Source of the DNA: Condylostoma magnum
Lineage: Eukaryota; Ciliophora; Heterotrichea; Heterotrichida; Condylostomatidae
Length of the DNA: 64,000 bases
NCBI GenBank assembly: GCA_920105805.1
Contig: CAKKTI010000006.1
Location: 1 to 64,000, forward strand
Direction: 5' to 3'
The notes beneath the pieces are model-generated. The model made no database searches. It was given only the letters and a program-made list of their open reading frames with translations, and had not been told where the DNA came from. Below are positions 49,635 to 62,300 of this stretch, piece by piece. The translations under genes were made by a program, and so were the position numbers. The first letter of the stretch is position 1; every line of letters starts with the position of its first letter.

Positions 49635-49734
49635 TTTAATACACTGCAACGGAAATACTAGAAGGCATTTAGACAACTCTATATTAATTCTTAGTTGTAA
49701 TAAAATCACTTAATATTTTACTAATCATCTTCTT
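49635..49734. repeat. 100-bp flank of scaffold gap, right copy
   Basis: Exact direct copy of 49,435-49,534. If the two are collapsed, the RCC1 and TPR genes converge with 19 bp between their stop codons, the same value as the calpain/CXC pair. Confidence 0.9.
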
Positions 49735-50851
49735 CTTGTATAACCCCTTGATTATTGCTTAATAGACTAGAGAACCTCTTGCCTTTTTTCTTCTAGCTTT
49801 AATTATTATTTTGATACTACGAACTTTATCTACTACCTTAAAGCTTAGACTCATTTAAATGCTTTATAAAGGCTCTTTTATCCGATTCTTACAATAATTT
49901 CTATGAGGCCTATAAAAGCTGTTGAGCTTCTGACACCATTCCAACTTCAATATATAAAACCATTAGATTATATGCAGCATCTTAATTAGGCTGCAAGTGC
50001 AGAGAATCATTATACGCGTAAATTGCATCTTATAACAAGTTTAACTTCTTCAAGGCACATCCTAAATTATTGTATATACTTGCTTCTTCTCTCATTCCTA
50101 TAGCTCTAAGATAATAAGTAACAGCCTCTTCATAGTTAGCCTTCCTAAAATTAGCATTTCCAATACAATTTAAACTTTCGTGGTTTTTTGGTAGTTTTTC
50201 AAATTATTAAATAGCTTTATCAAACTACCCTGCCATTTAATAGCAATAGCCTAAGTTTATAATAGATTTAGTGTACCTTTAATCAGCAGCTATACTTTTT
50301 ACATAGGCTTCTATGGCCTGAGTAGTATTCCCAGCGGCTTAGTAGCACATTCCTATATTAAAGTACATACTACTCTCAGTAGCCTCATCTGTATCAATCA
50401 GTTTTTAGTACCATTGCACAGCCTTGTTAAAATTACCGGTAAGATAGAACATATTTCCAGTCTCTATTAATAAGGTATTATCAGAATCTTCACCTAGTCT
50501 TTCTTCCAGTTTCTCCTAGCAAACCTTTAAAAATATATAGCATTCATTAAGGAACCCATTTCCTATTAAAAACCGTCCCATGTACAGACACACATCGGTA
50601 TAGTCTCTTACAGAAGTATTATTTACTCCTTCTACAATAGCATCAAAGGCCAGTGCTCTATTATCTTGCTGTAAATACTAAAAAATCTATACTTTTAGGG
50701 GAGAAGATCCTTCCGACTATATAAAATTTACCACTGGTTCTAAGTAGAGTGACTTTTGGCCTATTTTCTATATGGCTGCCTTTAATGTCCCTTATATCGA
50801 ATAATTCTTATCACTGGATTAACCTGTTGAAACCCTTATCAAATTCTGCAT
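49721..50851 (-). CDS. TPR-repeat protein
   Basis: 376 residues with at least five tetratricopeptide repeats, for example YLTGNFNKAVQWYQKLIDTD, NIGMCYQAAGNTTQAIEAYV and NLGYCYQMAGQFDKAIQQFE. The C-terminal tail is Gln/Ser/Lys-rich and disordered. It ends in tandem UAG UAA (49,718-49,723). The ATG lies 34 bp after the end of the dynein intermediate chain gene on the same strand. TPR proteins act as scaffolds; the surrounding axonemal genes make a ciliary role possible. Confidence 0.82.
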
Positions 50852-50885
50852 TTTTAATATACAACTTATAAAGAAAACCTTTTAA

Positions 50886-52874
50886 CTAATAAACGTTCCT
50901 ATCAATAGACCCTAATAAATCTTCCATTCTCTTAACCTCCTTGCTGTGAGCTGTCATCCCTGCTTCCCTTTCCTCCTCAGTAGGCTCTTCCATGCCCTTC
51001 TGCAAATTAGGAGATAACTTAAAACACTGGACCATTCCCTTATCATTTCCGATGATAATAATAGGTTATGTAGGATTAAAAGCAATTTTATTTAACTTTC
51101 CTCCAATTACCTTCTTATCGCATACATCGGAGTGTTTATCAATAGTTAAATTATAAACATGGCACTTATGATCTGACGTAATAGCTGAAAAAATAGTGGA
51201 GGAATAAGGAGCCCAGGCAACATCTCCAACAGGGAATCCTAAATCAAACCTGATAAGAGGTGATTTTACAGTGTGATCCCACATTTTAACAGTCCAATCT
51301 GCACTGCACGACAAGAAAATCTTAGGATGGAATCTATTCCACTTAACAGCATATACGGCCATGAAATGCCCATCAAAAGTTTCTAAGTACTACCCACTAT
51401 ACGCCTTATTGCACTTATGAATCTTACCTTCCTCCGTTCCTACAATAAACAAATGTCTTTAATACGGGTTAAAATCAAAACACGTTCCTCCAGCAAGTCC
51501 GCTTAAAGCAGTTTCATCCTCATCTCCATCAGGCTGATTACTTACTAACTTCAGCCTTATTATTTCCTCAGGTTCTAGCTTGTTTTTCATTAGCACCCAG
51601 TTAGTCACTCTTCCGTCAGTTGAAATTGAGAAAAAGTTTAAGTTTTTAGCCGTGTCCTCCTCCTGCCAGATCACCTGCCATACTGGGTCAGTGTGCTTGT
51701 TGGTTCTTACATTAGACTAGTATATAGGCTTCTTATGCTTGCTTCGCACATCGAATACTAAAACAGTTCCATCATACAGCCCCACTGCCAGCAGAGCCGG
51801 GTGTTAAGGATGCCAGTCTAAACACATCACACCTTCTTATGTAGTAAAGAAAAACTCGGGGTACCTTGGGTTTTTAAGGGAGTAGCAGCATATAAGCCCA
51901 GTCATTCTTTTCATGAAGTTGTAGCTACCGTATCCAACTGCAAATAAGTCGTAGTATCGTGGATTCCAGGACAAAGCAGTCACTTCTTTCTTTTTAGTTT
52001 TCTCACTTACAAAAGACCAAAGAGGGGTTAATGATCCCTCATATGTTCTAGTTAGGTCTGACGTGTTATCTATATACTTAAAGGCAGTGTAGAAGAAAGG
52101 TTGCTCATTTTAGTACACCATTCTCTCCATTACCTTCAAAGCATATCGCATTTCTGATGAGAAAATAGGATCTTCCTTTTACTCTTATCTATGCCTTCTT
52201 TTTGACCTAACCTCCTATTTTTCCTCCTTATCTCCTTGCTTTTGACTTGATTGTTATACTGAGAATATCTCGCTCATGTATGTGTCGTATATTTCCCACT
52301 GAGTCACAGTACCACTGAAGCTTTGCCTGGGTGGTGGCTCAGTAGAAACTCCTCTTTCCTTTACATGATTCGTAAAGGTCTGCGCTGTCCTTTCAGCATA
52401 GTTAAACTAGTTTCTTAGCGATTTCAGCATAGTTTTCTCGTCCATGTCTAAAGGTAATGCTTCTTCTACACTGTAAGCTTATATTAGAATTTTTGCCTCT
52501 GTCTTTTTACTTTCTATAAACTCCTCCTGTTCTCTGGCCTCGTTACTGTCCTGGTACAAGTACTTGCCATCCATGGAAAAGTGGACAACCATTTAGTCGA
52601 TTTGCTCAGTTGTTTTGAACTCGCGGAGTTTATAGGAAAAATCGGCGTAATTGTGAGTTGCTTGCGGATTTTGAGGGAGAAGCACTCGCTCTATTTTAGC
52701 CTCGAGTTCTTCCTCGGTTAACTTGGGAAAATCGTCTTGCCTCTATAACGCTTGTAACTGTTCTGCTATAAGGTCATCGTCTTGACTGCCAGAGTCATCT
52801 TGTTTACTCTCGTCATGTAGCTTACCTCTTGGTGCTTTTCCTCTTCTGTATCGGCTACCTCGGCGTCCACGCAT
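50886..52874 (-). CDS. Axonemal dynein intermediate chain, DNAI1/IC1 type
   Basis: 662 residues, close to the DNAI1 family length of about 700. The N-terminal third is charged and disordered with LPKLTEEELE-type acidic helices (FPKLTEEELEARIERVLLPQ). The C-terminal two thirds form a WD40 propeller with recognisable DNAI1 blocks: TALSWNPRYYDLFAVGYGSY, GLICCYSLKNPRYPEFFF, WHPQHPALLAVGLYDGTVLV, TNKHTDPVWQVIW and LSCSADWTVKMWDH. It would sit at the base of the outer dynein arm. The start MRGRRGSRYRRG is the first in-frame ATG. The stop is UAG at 50886-50888. Confidence 0.93.
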
Positions 52875-53086
52875 TTATTTTATGTTAGAAATATGTTAGA
52901 CTGTGTTATGGAGCCATTTTTCAGCATTGGAGATATTTGGGGATTATGGCTTTAGTAAGTGGATAAAATGTATTTTGAAGATTAGAAATGTTATTATCTA
53001 TTTAAACTATTGGTATAAAAGCTGGAGCTTTTAGTTTGTTTTAATCCACTTAGTTTGTAGTTTAAATTCGCTATCAGAAGTTATTT

Positions 53087-54901
53087 TCACTCGTTGTAAA
53101 ATCCCTTATTTATATTCTTTTTAATTAAGTGTAAGCAAAATTCCCTTAGATCATCTTGATTAGTTGTTATTTTCGACTAAGTAAAGTTATCATTAAATTC
53201 ATTATGTTATTATAATCATCTAGATGCCTCCTTAATAATATCTTTTCCTTTCTATTCATAACTCTATTTAATATGCCAATATCCATTAACTAAAAGCATT
53301 ATAGTATATAACAAATTATAAGTTAGATTTCTCTATTTAAGATCCCTCAAGAAGGATTCTGATATTTCTTCAATTATATTTCTTACATTAAAATGCTCCT
53401 TTATAATATATAATGAAGATTTTATGCAGTACTTAGATAATAGATATCTTTGACTTTGATAGAAGTAAAAGCATTTCTTAGCAGCAGTGAGTATAGCAAT
53501 AGAATTGTTTTATGATTTCATACGAGACTTTCTGTTTAAATCCTGTAGCTTTCCATATGTAAATTTCCCTGACTTTCCTGAGTAAAATTTAGCTAATAGT
53601 TTTCCTTTCTTAATATGTTTAAAAACTTGCTCGCTTTGCTATTTATATAACTATTTTGCTATCAAGTATGTTATTTCGAGTAAAAACAGAGTAACACCTT
53701 ATAATGCTTTATCCTCCTTTATCCTTTTCTTGATATCTTATAGCATTTATCTATTATTTTTGTTTATATACTTAGCAATTACTAAATCAAATCAAATAAT
53801 ATGAGGTGTAGCTTTCGATTTAGATGACTTTATGCTTCATATCATCTTTTTAACATCGTCAATTTATTTTAATTCTAACTTGGCTATAATAATATTTTGT
53901 AGATTTAGCTATTCATTTTTCTATCAGTACTCTATTGCTTACTAAAATTCAAATTTCTTAAAATGAATATACCCAAATAACTGTATCAATCTACTATTTT
54001 GGTTCATTTCTTATTCAATTTGAGATATTTAATTGAGCTGAGATAACGCTTCATCATAAAGTTTTCGCTTATACAGTACAATAGCTTTTCATATGAAAAA
54101 TTAGTTTATCTAGTATTTGCTATCTGAGTTATTTTGAAAGTAATTCAAACTTTACTCGAAATATGATAAAGCCCTTGTAAAATTTTTGCAGTTGAAATAA
54201 CAAATAGCTATTTGATATGCTGTATCTGTATCCTTTTAAGCCTTAAATTAGGGCCTTAATTATTCTAGAGCCTTCCTATATTTCTTCTTAGCTAAGTAAT
54301 ATGGCCCATCTTTTGCAGGTCTTCGATATTAAATAGCTTACTAGTTTTAATATTCCTACAGTTTTACATTTATTATTAAATCATTTACTAAATTTGGATT
54401 TTAGTCATAAAACTCATAGCAAATTCTCAACTTTTCTTTTAAATCCAATGAAGTTTAGAATTACTTTAAAAGGTCTATTGCTAGGATGCTTTGAGGGTAA
54501 TTTTATAGTATAAATTTTGCCCTTTTTAATGATATGAACTTTTTAAATTAGTCTATAAGATTCATTCTCACCAAAAAGTTATAAATACCTTATATTTAAG
54601 TATCACCAAATGTTACTTTAACATATGATAATCGCTTAGCTATTAGTTGTAATAATCAATCAATAATTTTATCTTAGCCTTAGAGAACCTCAATTCCAAA
54701 AATAATCTGGGAAATAAATTTGGTTTAACTAGATTTTTTAAAATTTATGAGTAAATTTGATTTATATTTTTTCAGAGCTTACTTATCAAGTTGAACAGAT
54801 TGTAAAAGTTGTATAATATTTTATTAGCTGTTTGTCTTTTATATTATATTGTCTTATGTTTTCCCTTTGATAAATAATTTGAGAATTAAACTATCAGCCA
54901 T
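53087..54901 (-). CDS. Large helical-repeat (TPR-like) protein
   Basis: 604 residues, MADSLILKLFIKGKTQDNII and onward, almost all alpha-helical. TPR-like pairs are visible (TAYQIAICYFNCKNFTRALS then YFEQSLNYF; LFGYIHFKKFEFQQAIEYQQ), but most repeats are degenerate. No enzyme motif is seen. The stop is taken as UGA 53087-53089, with an in-frame UAA six bases later. It is divergent from the second PAS/multi-TM gene, with 440 bp between. Confidence 0.7.
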
Positions 54902-55341
54902 ATTTTTATAAAGTTGAAATATATATAAAAAGTGTGGTGATTTAACTAGGAAGATTGCAAAGTAGATTTAAGGAGATAATATTAATTCTATATTCTATTT
55001 TATAACTGTCCTTATGTGAGCATTAAGCTTAAAGTATTATTTTGGTGAAATAAGATGCTTTAAATTGGGCAAGTCTTAAAAGTAAGCTCTATTATTACAT
55101 ATATAAAGTAGTCAATGCTCATAGAAGCTAAAAACAAAGTAATTGGTAAATTAAAGTTATAATTGTATTAGAGACATGTAATTTTCAAAGGTAAATTATT
55201 ATCAATTTACAATTAGTAGAGTTGTTGATTTTACTTAAACAAAAATTGCTAAATAAATTAACCCACATTAGGAAATGCATAAAAATAAATTCGTGTATTA
55301 TCGCTCTTAATTTTTAAGCAATATAACATTGGTGATAAAAA
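54902..55341. other. AT-rich spacer between divergent genes
   Basis: 440 bp between the ATG of the TPR-like gene and that of PAS/multi-TM copy B. It is AT-rich, with no coding run, RNA or clear motif. Confidence 0.4.
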
Positions 55342-58300
55342 ATGGCTTTATAGTTAAGAAGGCAGGACTAGAGCAATAGCTTTTTCCAAAGCTGATTGCA
55401 AATTGTCTCCAAAGGATTTGTAATACTAAGAAATTTAAGAAAAACGTAGATTGGTAAGTTTCTATATGTTCTCCATATAGTGCAATTATTGCAATGCTTT
55501 ACTTTTATCTTTACATTTGAAAATACACTTAAACTGCCGTGGAACTACGATGATTTTGGTATTTTATTCAAATTTATCAATTTGATTGTAAGAATAGATG
55601 TGCTCTTACGCACTTTAGGAATCAGTGATTTAGCAATAATCTTAACTTTTATTGGAGCCTTAAATTTTGTTATAATTATACAGATGATAATAATCCTAAA
55701 TTAAGGAAGGTAAAAGTAAAGTAGAATTAAATAAGTACTAATGAACCCGAGCTAGAAGTTAATTATAGTGTTACAGATCGAAGATTTGCTTTATTATATA
55801 ATTTATAAGCTGTATTTATTTTCAATACTAAAATTCTTATTTGAGATTGCTTTTTGCTCTGAATGTGAGGAAATTTTTGAGGTAATAAACTACTATGTAT
55901 TAGTTTTCAGCATATCAATTTATGTTATTTTCAATCTGCTAAATTGTATTTTTAAGTCCTCTATTGTATGGGACTAAGGCAATAAGGGTTCTATGAGTAG
56001 TATTGAAAGTTTGCTCAAGATTTAAACAAGTCTATTACTTTTTACTTTTATTACATCAGTTATAAGCTACTAATCCAATCCCTATGTTTTTTCTACTTTA
56101 AGCACATGTATAGGGTTATACTTAAATTATCTAGTATACTTTTACCAACCTTACCATGATTGGGCAATCAGCTTTATTGTAGTACTTAAGAGTTAAATTT
56201 TGATCATAAGTGGGGTTATATTATTTACTACTGAGATGGTGAATCCTCATAATACAGCAAGTACTATAGTTTTTATTTTATTATAGGTTCCTATAGGATA
56301 TCTGTAATTTTTGTATCATAGCAAGAAAAGATAAGATTTAATTCAAAGCGAAACAATCCAATCTGAATTTATCATAGACTTTAAAATTAGGGAGTTCTTG
56401 ACTGTGTAGTAAACTTGAAAGATAACTAAAAAGGATTAAATAGATAAGTTAGATTTTATATTTTAAAGAGCATTTAAGCTATTTCCTCATTTCATTAACT
56501 TATATATCTGGGCTATTTAGTTCTATGAAAAAATAGGTGACTTTATACATACAAAGGTTCTTATATGGAGGATTAGAAACATCAATTATAGTTGGCTTTA
56601 TTTAGTCAGTGTCAGAAGCTTAGTTTTTCATATACATAAAAAGCTATAATAGAATAAATTTGAAAAAAGCATTAAGAATTTTCTAAGCTACGTTACTAAA
56701 ATAGACAAAGCAAAGAAATATGATTAATTAGTCTGTGGTAATTACATAAAACTGCTGAATTTAATCTAACTCAAAGACTCAAATTTCACACAAATTCATA
56801 ATATTTGGATAAAATTAGCTAAATAATTGTAAAAAACAAAAAATCTCTATGAATTGATCTTAAAAAGAGTAGAAGCTGCTTATCCTACTGAATCATATGC
56901 TTCTTTTCTCTAAACCTTCGGGGATTCTAGTCAAGCATAATCTTTATTTAATTTAGCTGCTTTTTACTAGGATAAAGACCACTGTAAATCTAGAATCATG
57001 AACTATGCTAACTCACGAAACATAGTCTTTTTATTCAAAGTTTGCTCTAGTGGTAAAACAAAACTAATATGGGAATGGTAATCTTTATTGCTTGGATACT
57101 CATAAGATGATATTTTAGGAAAACAGTTGAATTTCCTGCTACCAGATGTTATATGTAATATACATGAGGGATATTTCAATAACCTATTTAAAAGTAACAC
57201 TTCTCATACTCTAGTTGAAAATAATCAATTTATATATGTTAGTAATAGTGATAGGAACCTAGTTGCTTGCGATTCTTAGATAAGAGTAGCACTTTAAACA
57301 ACAAATTAGAAGTTATTATTGCTATTTTTCATCTACCCTTTAGAGCATTATAAGGATATTGCTTTTATTGACACTGAAAGAAGAGAAATTATTTAAATGG
57401 TAAGTTATAATTAGAGTTAAGGATTTCAACTATTCATAAGGACAGGATGCTTGAAGATTGAACAATTGCTATAGTAAATTTAAAACTCTGATTGATATAA
57501 TGAAAAACTTATCTATTAATTAAGGCATGATGGTAGAAAGTATCGTTTTTATGCTAGTACTTTTAGTATTTCTAATTCTCATTAATGGAAAGTTATTAAA
57601 ATGCAAACAACCAAAGAAAGTTCCACGTTTTCAGATTTCAGATCAAATATAATTGAAGAGAGTAAAGTCTACTATTAAGAATATAGCTTTAATAAGGAAA
57701 CCTTGGGCTAGTTTAAAGAAAATAATACACTAGGAACAATTTCAGAATAAACCTCTAATAATACCTAAATAAATCGATTAGCTGATTAATTTAGGTAAAT
57801 TAAGCTAAAATTTCAAAAAACTAAGAAATATATTTGCCTCATTCTTATTCTATACATGATGAGTTGAATTGGGGTTACAAAGTACTATACCTATTGAAAT
57901 AATTCTACCAGTGAATAGTATTTAGAAGATCTAGATTAATTAGTAAATATGAGCGAGCTAAGATTTGAATCCTCATAATTAGGTTATTACCTCAGATTAC
58001 ACTTATATTCGAGAAGTTAGAATGATTAGCTAAGATAGATTAAAAACAACTTTTCTGAGATTTAAAGGAAATATCAAGATGTTTTTCTCAGGGATGGAAA
58101 TACTAAGTATAGTGTAATTATATACTAAAACTTGAATAATCCTATTGAGCAGAAAATGGATATATTTAGTATAATTGATTTAGTTATCATTAATATAGGG
58201 GGAATACTTAGCGTAGAATAATAAGAACAGCTTATTTATAGCAATGACTTTATAACGTTATATCATAACACTCCTACTTTTTTATACAACGCATTTAATA

Positions 58301-59319
58301 GTACGATTGATTCAACCTAAGACTAAATGATTTTGAATTAGAACAACGACATCTTTTACAGTAACATTATCTTTAGCTCTATAATAGTGGGTTTGTGCAT
58401 AACAGGAATTATTTGTATTTTCCCATTTATCTACATTCTGAACAAATCCAGGAAAAAACTATGAATTAAATTTTTGTAAGTTCCTAATCAACTGCTTTAA
58501 TAGTATAATCTCAGAGTAAAGGAACGTTTAATTTAATTCCATGATGATTACTAGGACTATGTTGACAATTACTGCTTAAATAAAAGAACAACATATAAAA
58601 TAAGTAAGCATTTAAAAGTTTTTGCAGGGCTTATCGGTTTAATCTTTTTGCTTACAACTGGGTCCTGCTTATCCCTTTAATTCTTATTCTAGAATGATAT
58701 AAACCAAACATTACTCAATTATCCTGAGCATATAAATAAAGCTTCGGAACGTCTATCTTTACTAGCAGCATCTTCTAATGGTATAGTAGAAGCTTTTATT
58801 TTAAACGGTTAAAATGATCCGATTATAAATAAATATCAGCTAATTTATGATAATTTTTAAAGCATAGAATAACACTTAGCCCGTTTACATTATATAAATA
58901 ACTATTATGTAGCTCATATTGTGCCACTTAGTGAAGATAATATTGAACTATCATTTGATAATCACCCAATAACAGAATAATACAATAATATAAAGTATGG
59001 TCTAGTACCTGGGATTTCTGATTAAATTTTTGTAATTGAAAGTGGAGCTAAATTAACTTCAGCTGAATTTGTCTAATAAAACCCAAAAAGCTCATAAAAT
59101 AATGTAAAGTTGATGGAGCTGATAAGATTATCTAATGAAATGATAATAGATGATGTCTAACAAATATAAAGCTAATCAATGGAAGTTGTGGATGGAGTTT
59201 TATGGGGCTGGACAGTGTTTTCCGTTATCATTTTTGCCTTTGCTATAATAAAACAACTACCTAAAATCTTTAACGAGATCAAGGTTGAACTAAAAACTTA
59301 TCATTTCTTTTTCTAAATA
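55342..59319 (+). CDS. Large multi-pass PAS-domain membrane protein, TmcB-like (copy B)
   Basis: 1,325 residues, paralogous to copies A and C along its whole length. The N-terminal block LPWNYDDFGILFKFINLIVR aligns with the others (Trp is UGG here). The PAS-like domain lies near residue 578 (LGYSQDDILGKQLNFLLPDV). Several TM helices occupy each half. It ends ELKTYHFFF with UAA 59317-59319 at the aligned position; a second in-frame UAA follows at 59326. Copy C starts 14 bp after the first stop. It is the most diverged of the three in its PAS region. A sensory or signalling membrane protein is inferred. Confidence 0.82.
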
Positions 59320-59333
59320 ATTCAGTAATTAAA

Positions 59334-62300
59334 ATGTCATCTTAGAGCAATCCTAAATAAAATATGAGACCCAATCAGAAGAAAAGCTTAAGAGCCCAGG
59401 TAAGTGTATTTGCTTAGTTATTCTACAAAGTAATAGGAAGAAGTTACCTCTTACTCCGACTGTCGACTTAAAGGAATAAATCTAAGTTTGTATTTTTTAC
59501 ATTGGGAATTCAACTTATACAGTGCATTACACTTATAATGCCATATAAAAGCGAGTAGAACTTCCCCTGAAACTATGATAATTTTGGCGTTATTCAAAAG
59601 TTTTGCAATATTATCAGCAGGTTTGATGTACTACTTCATGTGATAGGGCTAAGTGAGTTAAAAATATTCCTGGTCCTAACCTCTATATTCTCTTTCCTAA
59701 TTTTTATCAGAATTTTACTTATAATAAGAATGTATAGTAAGTCAGAGGACTAGTTTAAGTTTATTTTATTTCATTCGAATCAGTCCTGGAGAATCTTTCT
59801 ATTTTTTGACTCCCTTTTAAGTAATTTTACCTACAAGATCAATTTGGTTCCGACTACTAAATTTTTATTGGATGGGCTAATGGGTTATGATGAAGTGAGC
59901 TAATTAAGTGAAGAGGTGCCATGATTTGTTATTTTGATTCTACTGATAATCTTTATTCTGTATTACTATGCAGAGTTAGTATTCAAAATTGACCTGTAAT
60001 GGGGAAAGTAGAACATAAGCACAATTTAATCATGTGAGAAGTGCCTTAGAATATAGACTTTACTGCTTATTATTGTAATAATTACATCGTTAGTGAATTA
60101 CAGTGACAACCAGGAGCTTTTCTCAGTACTAATTACAATACTATCCGCCTTTCTATTCTATCACCTATTCTACGATGTTCCTTTTTAAAATAAGGTCATT
60201 AACTATATATATGTAGCAAAATCAACAATACTATGCTGGGGTGGCCTTATATTGACGTTAGATCTAGTTACTTCGTTAGATTATACAACCCATACTCTGA
60301 TGTTCTGAATGGTTATCCCCCTAATACTGTACTTAGCTTGGTATTATATGGGACTGTAAATTAAGAAGCTTTCAAGTCTCACTTAATTCAAGTCAGTATA
60401 TACAGTAGAGCATGTTCTACGCTACTATACTATAGAAAATCCTTAGCTTTTTGTAAATAACAAAGAACTGCAAGATAAATTTGACATATTATTTCAAAAA
60501 GCCTTAAAAAACTTCCATGGTTCCGTTATATTAGTAATATGGGCTGTTTAGTACTATGTTCAAATTGGAGACAAGAATTTTATAAAAGTCCTTTTTAGTA
60601 AATTAAACAAGCTTAAGAATAATCTACTGTACTTTGTGACAATAGAGTCATTAATATATACAACATCCATGTGGCTTAAAGGTTACAAGGAAGAAAAGGA
60701 AACGGATGAGTTTATGCAGTATATAACAGAGATAGATAAAGCTTTAGAGCTAGATTTGATGGCTTGTAATGACTTCATTGAACTTATTGAAATCATATGT
60801 GGTAAAAACGTCAATTTTAAGGTCTTACATTAAAAGGTCTACCAGCTTGGAAACTCATTTAAAGCTTGCAAGCATTAATACCAGTTGATAAACACATATG
60901 TAGAAGCTTATTACCCGTCCTAGTGTTATGCTAGTTTTCTCTAGTGCTTCGGATTTGAAGAAGATGCCCTTAAAGTGTACAATGCTTCACAGATTTATTT
61001 AAATCGAGATAAGTCCATGCGGTTCACTTTTAGCTTCACAGATGCTAGGAATATTATACTCATTGCAAAGATTTCTAAGAAAAATGATAGTTTGATCATA
61101 TGGGATTAGTAAGCCCAACTCCTCGGGTATACGTAAGGAGAAATTATTGATTAACCTTTAGAAATCCTAGTTCCACCGCCGATTTAACTTTACCACTCAG
61201 ATTTTGTAAAGAATTCATTATAAAGTAAGCATAGCCATCCTATATATGAAAGTAATCACTTTATACATGTCTTAGATAAAGATTAATACTTGAATCAATG
61301 CCAGGTTAAAATCAGGTTATCCAATCTTCCAGTATCAGGGGAATTAATCACTACTGCATGTATTTAGCTTCGTCCGGAGCAGCTAGAAGTAGCCTATGTA
61401 GATGAGGATAATAAAGTGTGTGCTATGACTAGAGGATTTGAGAAGTTTTTAACGGAATATTAGCTTGATATTGATGAACATATAGAGAACGTTACTGATT
61501 GGGAAACCGGGAAAATTATATTCTAGCGAAAATTTGAAGAGTCAAGACTGTAATTATATGCAACTATTAAACTGATATTTGAGAGGTATAAGCAAAAAAT
61601 TATAATTTTAGATTAATCTGATGTTTCATCTATGGATAAAAGGGCGAATCATGTAAGATTTTAGTACTTAATGCAGAATAGATAATCAGATAGAGGTTAA
61701 TTCGACGTTGATCATGAAAGTCCTAAACATGAGAGTAGGACTAAGGTTAGAATTGTAGATAATGAATTATACTAGCCTACTTAAGATTAAGAATCAAGCT
61801 TTTCTAATTCAAGTTTCAGAAGGTTGAATATTGACTTCAATCTTACTGCTAATACGTTGAGGAAGACTAGAAGAATATTATTCGTTCTTTTGCTTATTTA
61901 TGTAACGTTTTGGTTTGGAGTAACGAGGTATTGGGTATTTAAATACAACGAAGATAATTAGAAGTATTAGGATGATATTGACTTTTTATAAGATTTAAGC
62001 AAATTAAGATACAAAACCTCTAAAAACTCTTATTTCTCAAAGCAATATTATCTCACAGGAAAAAGTATTAACTATATGCCAACCAGCTAAATAAGAGAAA
62101 CTTTAAATGAGAATTTTGAGATAACATAAAATATACAGCAGAGCAACTAATAAGAACTATTAGAGCTAAAAAATGATTTGTATAATTATGCATTATACTC
62201 CGAAAGTTCTAATCCTGACTTTGTAAAGCAGCCTTTATACGAAATACTGAAACAGTCCTAAATCTCGCTGTAGAATACAATAAGCACATCCAATATAAAC

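Noticed and set aside
49435-49734. A true 100-bp tandem duplication
   Set aside because: The copies are exact, the gap between them is exactly 100 N, and collapsing them restores normal gene spacing, so an assembly join is simpler.
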